Below, piece by piece: positions 36,601 through 48,600 of a stretch of 64,000 nucleotides of DNA. Source of the DNA: Onchidella celtica (lineage: Eukaryota > Mollusca > Gastropoda > Systellommatophora > Onchidiidae). Numbering within the stretch: the stretch's first letter is position 1; each line of letters opens with the position of its first letter. Made by a program: the position numbers and the translations under genes. Below the pieces are notes generated by a model. That model had not been told where the DNA came from. It searched no databases and saw only the letters and a list, made by a program, of their open reading frames with translations. The DNA lies in NCBI GenBank assembly GCA_963931925.1, contig OZ007582.1, positions 23,397,224-23,461,223 on the forward strand, in the 5' to 3' direction.

Positions 36601-39600
36601 AATATAATACAGTTTTACACAAAAGATTAAAGGTGTGTCAAAAGATTTGATCACATGTTAATGTATAACTCACAAAATACTTCCACGGTACAATGAATAA
36701 CGCAGCTGTGTTTCATTTTTCACGAAAAACGTGTTTTACAAAAATCACAAAATAAATTTTTGTAAACGGTGATTTCCGCAGGTGATTGATTTTGGAATAG
36801 GATCCAGATGTTGTATTATAATTTATAATTTACCTGGTGGTGCAGGAGTCGTTACAGGTTGATCACCTGAAAGAGATATAAGATAGAGATGGGTTGGGAG
36901 ATAGGTTATTTAATGGCGAGTAAATTGAATAGTGTCAAATGTTTAAGATATGTTTAGACGCATGTGACGCCCACCGCTGGTACCCAGAACGCGCAGATTA
37001 AATTAATTTTAATTAATGAACTTTGCCTTGTGAAATTACGTTTAAATGGACCGGTGGTGATTTTTCATTTCCTTTAGAAAAACATCAGAGTCATTTTTGC
37101 TAAATATGCTCTGACATAAATGTGTTTGACGGACTGACTTGTGAATGGAAACGGTGGCCACTGCTACTTTAAAAAAGTTTATATCATTTAACATCTCTGA
37201 TCTGGTGATAGTTTATATCTTATATTTTCTTATGATTGCAGTTTTATTTATTAGAGCATGTTTGAATACTTTTGACAGTATGCAATTGTCAAACTCTCTC
37301 TCTCTCTCTCTCTCTCTCTTTGTGTCTCTCTGATAAAATCACCAACGCTTTCTTGTTTACTTTAAGGGAATAGCTCGTGAATCAAAAAGCGAGAATATAC
37401 TGATGGAATGGCAATAATTTCATCAATTCTGTCCTACAACGTCCAGAGTAAAGATACTTAACCCAGAACTAAATTCATACCTCCATTCTCACCTTTTTGC
37501 AAGTCTCGTAACATCTCGTGTACTTCCAAATCACAGAAGAGACCGTCTTTCCGTAGATCAGCCTCTATCTCATTCTCTATTTGCTGAATACCCTGATTTG
37601 ACAACTGTGATTTATGCAGTTCAAGGACTCGGAATCTACATTTCATGAACTGCCTGTCTATGTTACAGTTCAAGTCTCCAGCCTGTTCCACTTCAGCATT
37701 TCGAGTATCCAAACAGCCACCAATAGTAGTGGCGTTGTCGAAACCTGTCGATAGAATCGCAACAGACTCAATGAAATATGAAAGGAGACGAAAGCGGAAG
37801 CATCTAAAGGCGCTGTGAAGGTTTTTGACGTCTTCTTAACTTATAGGCAAGATGAGACTGACGTCATCCGGCAAAACAGCCGAAAACAAAACGCAACTCA
37901 AACCACTGTGTCTGAGCTCTGAAGATGGCTGAATGTTTGTGGATGTTTTGTTCTATGTGAAGAATAGTCCGATCAGTTGGCAAAACATCACATATTACAT
38001 TGTACTAGCCAACCCCGCAAGATTGTCTTTGAGGTTTTAAAGCAACTAATCGGTCAGTTTACCAATGTGATCCGAAATAACACCACTCCTATCCCATCCT
38101 CTCTTATTTCTACCAGGATTACCAGATTGAAATTTTAAGTTTAAGGCAAGCAATACCAAAAAAAAGAAAAAGAAAGCCAAAAAAATTCCAGTAGGCCTAC
38201 AGTTTTCACACTAATATCACACGAAAAGCGCCAGAGCCAGTTTCATGTCCTCCTCCCCACTGGAATGACTGGAACATTTGGCTTAAATCTTGTCAGTTGT
38301 GCATTTTTTTCCAAAGCATTTCTGGAGATGCAATGAAAGTCTTTGCAAACATTTATTTGAAAGCAATAGTTCTGCCTCGATTTTCACTATAGCATCAAGA
38401 ATTTCTAGTCTTTGTTTGAACTGCAGATACATCAGGAGATATCATTTTAACTGCAACACTGCTGTCTGGGATTATCAGGCAAACAAAGACAAAAGTGGCC
38501 AGCTCTGTAAATGCTTCATGGTGAATTGAAGAAATATAAAACCGCAGAAAACGTGTGGGGTCATAGCAAGGTTATAGACAAAATTTGGCAAAAAGGAAAA
38601 GTTTTATGTAGCAAAGCCTCGCATGAGAAATAATACCAAAACGATACAGTAGAACGCGAAGAGAAGCCCTAACTTGTAATACTTCGAGGCTGAACACTTG
38701 GGCGAACGTGCTGCGCTCCGAAAATTCAAGTCAGGACTCACAGTTAACTACTCGTACTGATTTAACATTCTACAAATATTTAATTTTCTTCAGTTTTTGT
38801 TATTGGTCAGTTTTTTGTTTTATTGTTTTGCTCAGATTCAAATGCAAACATTCATTTCGTGCATGACTTAGTGATTGGAGATCTCCAAATAGGACTGGTA
38901 TATTTATATAATTAACGGAGAAAAAAAAAGAAAAAGAACAGTTTTTGCATTTTTCATCTTTTCGTCATTGCCTTTTTTTTTTTTTTTTAAAAGTTTATTT
39001 GCTTTCATTTTACTCTTATTTCATTTACACATTCTCCACACTTTTCAATCATCCATTCATTCTTTGATTATTTATCCGGATATACTTTAAGATAATTTAT
39101 TTTTCTCTTACCTACATTTCTGTCTCAAATGCAAATTGAAGATGAACTTATTTGCCATATTTTATTTTACTGATACACATTTGAGCAAACTAGTAGTACA
39201 GTATTAATATCGTCAATAGTATTTTGATTTACAATATAAACTAAGTCCCCACGTAATATTCCAAAAAGTGCCATATTCTCATTTATTTTTTTTCTTCAAT
39301 TCTTTTCCCCGTTTTCTTCAAAATATACATGTACTGGGCCACATAAGGCCAATAGTCTTTCAATTTGCTGCAATGGAACAAGAAATGCTCTATAAAATCA
39401 GGCGTCTTACAGTACTCGCATTTATTACTTTCCTTTATTTTCATTTTATGTAAAAGAATATTCGGTGGGTAGGATTTAAAATGTAAGAGCCTCAATCTTA
39501 GTAGGGGGAATTAGGATATAATTGTGCAAATTAATGAAGAAAGCACCAAATTTGGCACAGACGATGCTAAAGCCACCAGGAACAAATGTTGCTATAGAAC

Positions 39601-42600
39601 CACTCTGGCAAATTTACCGAAATATGATTTTGAGGACCCTAAATATTTCCTTATATAAACTATATTAAAATCAGGGGACATAACTGCGGAAATAGCGTTG
39701 AGACTGGTATTTTGTGTTAGGAATATGTTTGTTTCGCGGGGCCACAAAAACCTAAATAATCGAGGTTTTCTTTAAAGAAATTGATATTATGAAAGAGGAT
39801 TGGTAAATCTGTAAAGATTTTGAAAGATTTTGAAAAAGAAATGCATTTTGAAAACGAAACGCATCAATTAATTTGCTCCCACATTAATCTCGGTCAGCCT
39901 GTGTGTGTGTGTGTGTGTTTCTTCGGCTCTTTCTCTTTCACCCTCCCCCTTCTCTTTCTGTTTCTCCCCAACCCCACCCCTTTCCGTCTCTGTCCATCTT
40001 TTTGTCTCTCTCCTCCCCCTCCCCCACCCCTTTCCATCTCTATCTTTTTGTCTCCCTTCTCCCTCTCTCTGTCTCCCTCATTCTCTTTCTCCTCCTCCTG
40101 TCTCCCTCTCTGTGTGTCTCTCTCTGTGTGTCTCTTTCTCTGTTTGTTTCCCTCTGTCTGCCCCCCCTCCTTGTCTTTTCCTTTCTCTCCCCCGACTGTG
40201 TGTCTGTTTGTGTTTCTCTTTCTACGTTTTCTTCTCCCTCTCGCTCTGTCTCTCCCTTCATCTCTGTATGTGTGTGTGTGTGTGGGGGGGGGGGGCGGGG
40301 AGTATCTCTCCATGGTCTCTCCCGTTCTCTCTATCTCTTAGTCTCTCCCATTCTCTTCACCTTCTGTATGCGTGTCGTTTTTGCTTGTACCTTGCTCGCT
40401 CTGTGTGTGTGTGTGTCTCTCTCTTCGCCTGTCTTTCTCCCTATCTGTGTGGGACAAGGTGGTCTAGAGGCAAGGTGCTCGCCTCTCATGCCAAGGGTCC
40501 CGGGTTCAAAACCCGGCCGGTGCAGGCATTTTGGAAGTTTGGGATTTTTCTCATATTTTCGTGTCCCTGATCCTACTGGGGGGTAGGATCGAGTACCTAG
40601 ACTTCTCGGATAAGGACGAAAAAATTCGGAGGGCCCGTGTGCACGTTGCGCACGTTAAAGATACCGTGGCAGTTATAAATCGAAAAGAGCAGGCCGAACA
40701 GGCCGCTGCCCGGGCAAAATTAAATAAAAATTCATCCCTACTATTTCCTCCCCCCCCACACACACACAAAAAACCGCCGATCGGCGCTGCACTGTGGCGA
40801 CGACGTGCTTGCTCCAGTTGTAACTGGGCTGCAATGGCACAAAGGCAAATTTCCCAAATGGGATTAAAGAGTTATACAAATACAAATACAAAATACAAAT
40901 ACATGTGTAATGTGTGTGTGTGTCTCTCTCTTTCTTTTTGTCAGTCTCTTCCCCCAGCTCTCTGTCTTTTTCTTTATCTATGTATCTTTTTTTCTTTCTG
41001 TCTCTGGATGCCTTTTCCCTCCCTGTCTCCTTCTCTCTCTGTCTTTTCCCCCTGCTCTCTATGTCTCTGACTCTGCTTTTCCCCCTTCTCTCTTTGCGCC
41101 TGTCTCTCTCTGTCTTTTTTCCCATTTTCTCTGTGCCTCTGTCTCTCTCTCTCTCTGCCTTTTCCCTCTGCTCTCTGTCTCTATGTCTTTTCTCCCTTTG
41201 CCTCTGTGTCTTTTCCCCCTGCTCTGTCTCTCTGTCTTTCCCCCCCTTCTCTCTGTGTTTCTGTCTCTTTGTCTTTTGCCCCTTTCTCGTCTGTGTCTCT
41301 GTCTATTTTTTTTTTCTCCTTCTCTCTGTCTTTTTTCCCTGCTCTCCGTGTCTGTGTCTGTTTCTGACTATTTCCCTCTCTCTCTCTCTCTCTCTGGCCA
41401 CCTGTGACCTCTCATCCCCTCTCCTGGCCTCGCTTCCTCTCTCGCTCTCCCCTCCTCCTTCCTCAAAGTAGTCGCTATTTTTCCAGTCTACTTAATGCAT
41501 ATCAACAATTTTCCGTCGAGTGTGAATGCGTGTGTGAAAACTAACAAGGGGACCCTAGCGGCGAGGGATCCCCCTGCGACACTTAACATGTTGCAAATCA
41601 ACGTCTGCGGCCTACGCCCGAAGGTCCTGGAGCTAACTAAGCTCCTCAAGTCAAAACACATCCATGTAGCTCTCCTTCAAGAGACTCTGCTGAATGGGAG
41701 AGGCGCGCACGTCACAGGGTATACCATATACACCTGCTCGTATACCAAATGCCGAGGCATTGCCACACTGGTTCGCAATGACGTAACAGCTGTGAGGCCA
41801 CACGCCCCGACGAGCAATGGTGAAACTGATACCCTCACTCTTACAGTATGGAAGGACGGCGTGACCTTCACCATCACGAATGTCTATAACCCTCCTAAGG
41901 TCCCCTGCGACCTAGGGTTGACAGAGGCTACCTTGAATAATACAATCATTGGAGGAGACTTCAACGCACGAAGTCCTGAAATGGGGTACGCCCCAGAATC
42001 GACGAACGTTGCAGGAAGAAACGTCGAAGATCTCCTCCTAAGTTCTAACCTGGTCCGGATACAATCAGCCGACTCCGCGCCCACCTGCCTGCATCGATCA
42101 AACGGCGCGGAGAGTCGGCCCGACATTACGCTTCTATCTGCTGACCTCGTTACCCGACACAGCTACGCAGTCCTCGAGGACGTAGGTAGCGACCACCTTC
42201 CTCTCCTCGTACAAATACAGACTAAAACAGCTAAGAAGAAGGAGAAGCGTTTAAACTGGAATTATAAACAAGGTAGATGGGAAGAGTTCAGAGAGATTTT
42301 AGGTTTAACTCTGAACGAGGTGGACCCAAACCAGGGTACTATTGATGAAGCCAATGCCGTACTGACTTCGGCCGTGCTCGCAGCTGCTAAGCGGAGTATT
42401 CCGCGAGGTCTGCAGCCCCTAAATCGCTTGCCCTGGTCAAAGGAACTTGAACAGGCGGTCCAACAGCGTAAGAGGGCGAGAAGAAAAGCAAAAACGAGCA
42501 CGGCGGCCAGAATCGAATATAACAGATTGACCGCCAAAGTCAAGCTGTTGTCTAGAAGCACCAAAAGGGCAAAGTGGTTAAACCTGTGCGAGTCTCTGAA

Positions 42601-45600
42601 CGTGGACCCGAGTGGTGGCCGAGCGTGGACCGTCCTGAATCGCCTTAATCGGGGGCAAAGAATGAAGAATGTCGCTCCGATACGGGCAAACGGGACGGTC
42701 GCGGTGACAGACCATAAACGTGCAATCATGCTTAACCGACACTTTGCCAGTACAAATAAGAGTGGCAAAGCTACGAATACGAACAAGGGGCTCCGTAAGG
42801 TCAGGCGTCAGCTCGAACATTCGCAGGTAGACAGCGATTACGAGGGCCTTAACAGTGAGTTCACCCTAGAGGAACTGGAGAGAGCACTTGGCAAGTGTAA
42901 AAATCGTAAAGCGCCAGGCCCGGACAAAATCTCTAACGAGATGTTGCACCAGATGGGCCCCACGGCAAAGAAATGGCTCCTAGCCTTAATAAATAGAACG
43001 TGGCATCAAGGAAAGCTCTCTATTGACTGGAAAAAGGCCGTGGTGACAGCTATCCCGAAATCAGGCAAAGATGGTACCGAACCATCACATTACAGGCCAA
43101 TCTCCCTTACCTCTTGCATCTGCAAAGTAGGGGAGAGGATGGTTAACTACCGGCTGACCTGGTATCTAGAAGAGTGCGGTCTTCTAGACAGACACCAGGC
43201 GGGCTTCCGTAGTGGCAGGCAGACGATGGACCAGCTTATCCGATTGACCCAAGCGGTCAATAATGGTTTCCATAGGCGGGAGCATACGATCGCCGTATTC
43301 GTCGATCTCAGACAAGCGTACGATAAGGTGTGTAAAGGTGGGCTACTCCTTAAACTACTCAAGGCGGAGGTCAAAGGAAATCTGTACGGATGGGTAAAAG
43401 ATTTCCTGCACAATCGAACAGTCCGCACCAGAGTGAACGGACAGACCTTAAGCCAACTCACCATGGAGAATGGCCTGCCGCAAGGTTCAGCGTTAAGCTG
43501 CACGCTGTTTGCAGCTTACACCAGCGACCTTACCCAACACCTGAGATGCGAAAAAGCGATGTATGCCGATGATATGGTAATCTGGAGGACAGGAAAGCAG
43601 GTCAAATGGCTACAGCCAGACCTTAACCGGGACCTCGCGACGCTTGCCTGCTACTGCCGATTGTGGAAGATGGAGATAAACGTCGATAAGACCGTTTATC
43701 AACTCTTCACCAACGGCAAACACGCCCAGAAAGCCACCATCACTCTTAAGATCAATGGCCAGACACTCAAAAGGGAAAGCGCACCACGATACCTGGGAGT
43801 TAAACTTGACAACAGGCTCAACTTGCAAACGCACGTCAGCAAGCTTGAGTCTGAGGCTAGGAGGCGATTAACACTGTTAAAAATGCTCGCCAGTACCAAC
43901 TGGGGTGCCACTGGGAAGGTTCTCAGACAGCTATATCTAGCCTACGTCCGAGCAGGCCTAGAGTATAGCCTGCCACTGCAACCAATGGCCAGCGACCGAA
44001 CGCTGTCGGCGCTGGACCGAGTTCAGAACAGCGCCTTGAGACTCATAACAGGCTGCCTCAAATCCACTCCTACGAATGCTCTGGAAATCATGACCAATGT
44101 GGAACCACTGGCAACCAGAAGGGAAGGAAGCGTACTACAGCAGTACGAGAGGTTAAAAAGGCTCGAGCCGGACTATCCGGCGCGGGAGGCGATCGAAATC
44201 GACCCTCCACCGAGAATACTTCAGAAGAAGTCGTGCCTGGGCGAAGCCAAACGGCTAATTGAGGAGTATGGGCTAGAACAAGACAGAATGCCCCTTCGGT
44301 TATGGACGAAAGAGCCACCTCACGCCTCCCTGAAACCCCCAGTGGTCAAAACCACGCTACTAGACACAAACATGACTAAGGAGGTCAATCCCACGATTCT
44401 GAAAACGGCTGCTGGCGAAACTATTGACTCGTACCCAGCACACATGATTAAGGCTTATACTGACGGCTCGGCAGTACAGGCGACTACGAATGCGGGGTAC
44501 GGAGCAATAATCTACTACTCTGACGGCACCGACACCTAAACGATCTATGGGCCTTGCGGGGCGAACGGCTCCAACTTCGACGCTGAGGCGACAGCGATTT
44601 GGAGAACAATGACTACGGTTTTCAACGGCTTTGAAAACGGAACAGTATCGCCAGAAGATATTGTTGTGTTCTCAGACTCAAGGGCCACACTGATGGCCGT
44701 CCAATCGCTCAACCACAAGCTCGAGGCACATGGTGCAGATAAAATCAGACATATCTGCTACCAGATCATAAGTGGATACGGTGTCGAGGTCCACCTCCAG
44801 TGGATCCCCGCGCACATAGGAATCCGGGGCAACGAGGTTGCAGATAGCCTAGCGAAACAGGGGACCAGAGGCGAACAGCCAAAGCACCCCACGTCTTACC
44901 CAGCAGCCCGAGCCAGAATCCGCGCTCACGGACGCAGGAAATGGCTAGATCAATGGGCAAACTCGGATAAAGGACGTAGGGTGTATCATAACCAAACCAA
45001 ACCAGACATCAAAGACCCGATATTGACACTAGAGCGAAAATACGCGACAGTCATACAGCGTATGAGGTCGGGACATGTCCAGTTGAACGCACATCCAGAT
45101 CGTTGCAACCCACTCCGTGAGCCAGTATGCCGGCACTGCGGGTCCCCGCAGGAGACAGTCGAGCACATCCTGGCGGAGTGCCAAGGACTAAAACACCTCA
45201 GATCACGCTACCTCCCAGATACCCCAACAGTCTCTAACTGCCTTTATGGGGCCGTAACACAACTTAAGAATACTGCCATATTCGCCATCGCCGTCACGAG
45301 TGAAAACTCAATCGGCCAGGGATGAGCAATAGAACAATTTTCCGTGGTCCTACCGCTTCCTCTCTGCTATAATACAAGTGACTGGCTGTTCTGCCCGGAC
45401 AAAATCAATTAAAATTCACCCCTCCCTCTCTCCCTCATCTCCGACCCCCCCTCCCCCCAACAAAAAAACCCCCCTAAAACAAACCGCCGACCGGCGCTGC
45501 ACTGTGGCGACGCCATCCCCGCTCCAGTTGTAACTGGGTGCAATGACACAAAGACAAATTCCCCAAATGGGATCAAAGTAGTATACAAATACAAAAGCCA

Positions 45601-48600
45601 GGACAAAAGCCAAAACGCCAATCAATTTTTTTACGCCAACCAAATCTCTAAAAAGCCAAATTTCTGGCATTTGGCACTAAAAAGGCCAATCTGGTAACCC
45701 TATTAATCTACCAGCACCCCCAGCTATTAAAAGAGATGAGGGTGGGGTGGTTTCTATGCTTTAGGCTGAGGCCCCCGGGAAACAAAAGGATCTCAGGATT
45801 CTATGCGTAACTTATGAATGAGTGAACTTTGCCGGTGTCAGTCTCATTGTCATTAGGTTTGGCTATGGAACTTTCTGAGGACCAGGGCCGTGATGAAAGA
45901 CAGACTTATTTTGGTTTTCAATGGGAACGGCCAGAAATTAACGTAGGAAATCTTGTGTAATGGTCAATATGTAATTGTTCGAATTAAGCCAGGCCTAAAT
46001 GACAAAGCAGCAGAATTGTAAACCTTAGAGATTAATGCAAAAATGGACGTTCCACTTGACTTGTGAATTACACAATGTATATGATATTGTGTAATATTAT
46101 GATAATAATTTTCTTAATACTTATTTATTCAGTGTCAGCGACCGGATGAACCCTGGATAGTGAGAAAGGGCTATGATGAGTAACTAACAAAGTTAGGGCA
46201 TTGCGTAGGAATGAAGAATACAATAGATTTGTGCCCCCCCCCCCCCCAAAAAGAGATTTTATTGCACTTAGGCTGATTGTTCAATGTGTGCTCTGTAAAA
46301 AAGTAACGCCGTCTGACATAACACACCAACCAGTAGTAAGGTGGGTAGGAGGGAGATACATTAAGATTAAGGAGATGGCTGAGTCGGCGAATAGTGAGGT
46401 GATGGACAGAATGTTAATTAAATAAGTGAGAGGCTGAGTAAGTTTTTAAGAATAGAATCAGGCTGTCGAAGAGGTATGTAGATTATATAATCATGTTTCT
46501 GTGTAAATGACAAGATGACAGTCATGACAGTATATGCTTAAAAAGAAAGTTGGTCCGACGGGACGCATCAACATCTGGAGGTATAAGGATATTTACCTGG
46601 AGGGGCTATATTTACTGTGTCCCACACAATTCCATCCCTCCGTTCCTGAAGAATTTCATTTCTCATTGTCTGAGCGTTGATGTTGCAGGGCTGACCGAGT
46701 AGTGCCGTTTCTGAGTTCAAACTAGTCTGTAACCATCTAGCAGTGATGGAGTCCGCCCCCCACTTGACAATCAACAATCTGGCGTGACATTTCCAATATT
46801 CCCTCATTGACCTACAGGATGGACCGTTGTCCTTTTTGTAGTTGATTTCACGTTCGTCATAGCAGCGGCCGGCACTGATGACTTTAACTCTTGTGCCTTG
46901 GTAATGATACAGTGTGAGAGTTAAGTTTGTTAGCATTTGATTTCTATTGTGTGTGGTACATTCTCACAGAAAATAATTTATTGTGTGTCTTGAATATGTA
47001 TGCATAATACAGTATGTGTATCGGTTGTCTTTTCGCTCTCTCGCTCTTTCTCTCTTGAAATTATTTTGATTGGTCATTAACAATGTTATATTAATGTTTT
47101 GTTATTAATAAAAATGACGATGTAGAACGGATGAGAAAACATAGTTACTATGAGGTGCAAACTCAGCAGGCGATCGACGACATTAAAGAAAAACATTTTT
47201 ACATCAATACCTCGTGGTTGACGAATTTTGGTTTGTCCAAGACTTGTATGCTCACCTGTGAACGATGAAAAATTATGAAGGATTAGATGTTTAGTGCTGA
47301 GTAAACCTGATCAGCACTTAAAGTCGAAATCTAAGAAAACTAGTAGCTGTCTCCTTCTTCGGACGGTAAAAGGTAGAAGACAAAAGGCACTTTTCAGATC
47401 CAAAAGAATTAGGATAAAAAAAATAAGTTATCATACCTGCGGGGAAATACAGCACTGGATCATCCAAAAAATTCAGCAAGTTATACTATTTATAGACAGA
47501 TAGAATAGTACAGTATTATTTGCACCATAAAAATACTATTATTACATCAGTCCTCACGAGGTCACATGGCTTCGAACTAATAGAATCGCGTGGAGGCCAT
47601 TTTGTGTTGGGCTGGCGATCGGATTTCGGAAGTCTGAGTTTTTTCTGTACGGCAGGCAAGATGGTTCGAAATTGATGTGTTTTCCAGTGCTTTAACACTC
47701 AAGCAAAGACAATCCTTATTCGTTCCACAGATAAGAATTTAATTTAATTAATATAAGTTACCTGTTAGACCTACGTATATTTCGTTAATTATCTTCAGAT
47801 GGGTGCGGTTCTTCCATAAAATATTTCTATCCTTTTGTCCTTCCCACCTTACGCTGAGCAAGCCCAGTTTACGATACAACGTCTTTCATTCTCCCCCACA
47901 CCATTCGTGATCCTTTGTCTCAATTACAATGAAAATTACACGCTCGCGAAAGAAACGAACGGAAGACTTAAGGTGGGGGGGGGGGGAGGAAAGGGAAAAG
48001 AGAATCAGAGAATAGAAATGTTTCATGGAAGAACCGTAGTGATCTCTACTACACCAAAACCGTGAATCACTGATATTTTTCATATCCCATATTAAGGTTC
48101 GAATTTGAAAATGGGCAGTATATGCTCATATATCCATTGTTAGTGGCCAGTTTGACCATAGGCCACATAACTGACCAGTATGACCACTTTTGACAAAAGC
48201 TAAAGTTTATCAAATTTTGGACGACTAGACCTGTCTTATTAGTAAAATCTGATACTGATAAACGAAATATGGCGCGATGACCTTTAAAATAAGTGAACTG
48301 ACCATCCGACGGACCAGTGGTCCTAGTAGAAATCAAAACTGTGAGGATGTATGAACTCGGTCAAAGAACATTCCCAGTCATATGACAACGAAACCAGCGT
48401 ATTCCCGGACGCTGCACATTGGAAAATACCAGTTAACACACCTACAACGAAATAATTACCTGCAGACTATATGGTACATAGCCCTGCTACCAGACATTTT
48501 AGTCTTTTTCAAGGCAGGTAAGAGAGTAGACACGACTGAGCTAACAATTCCATACAGGAGTTGCATTGGTAAACATAAAATTGAAACTGATCATGACCAC

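Larger units (their letters stand above)
41471..45605 (+). mobile_element. I-group LINE with RNase H; ORF2 and 3' tail
   Basis: One large ORF2 and a 3' UTR that ends CCAGTTGTAACTGGGTGCAA...AGTATACAAATACAAA. No ORF1 is visible upstream, where the sequence is polypyrimidine, so the copy is 5' truncated or its ORF1 is lost. It lies antisense in an intron of the four-Cys gene. Confidence 0.9.

Noticed and set aside
38290-38529. Cys-rich 79-codon frame considered as another four-Cys exon
   Set aside because: It is on the opposite strand from that gene, lacks the C-x8-C spacing and has no matching splice sites.
39820-41471. Several overlapping long frames of Ser/Leu/Pro or Arg/Glu repeats
   Set aside because: Direct translation of polypyrimidine/polypurine DNA on both strands; no motif and no splice logic.
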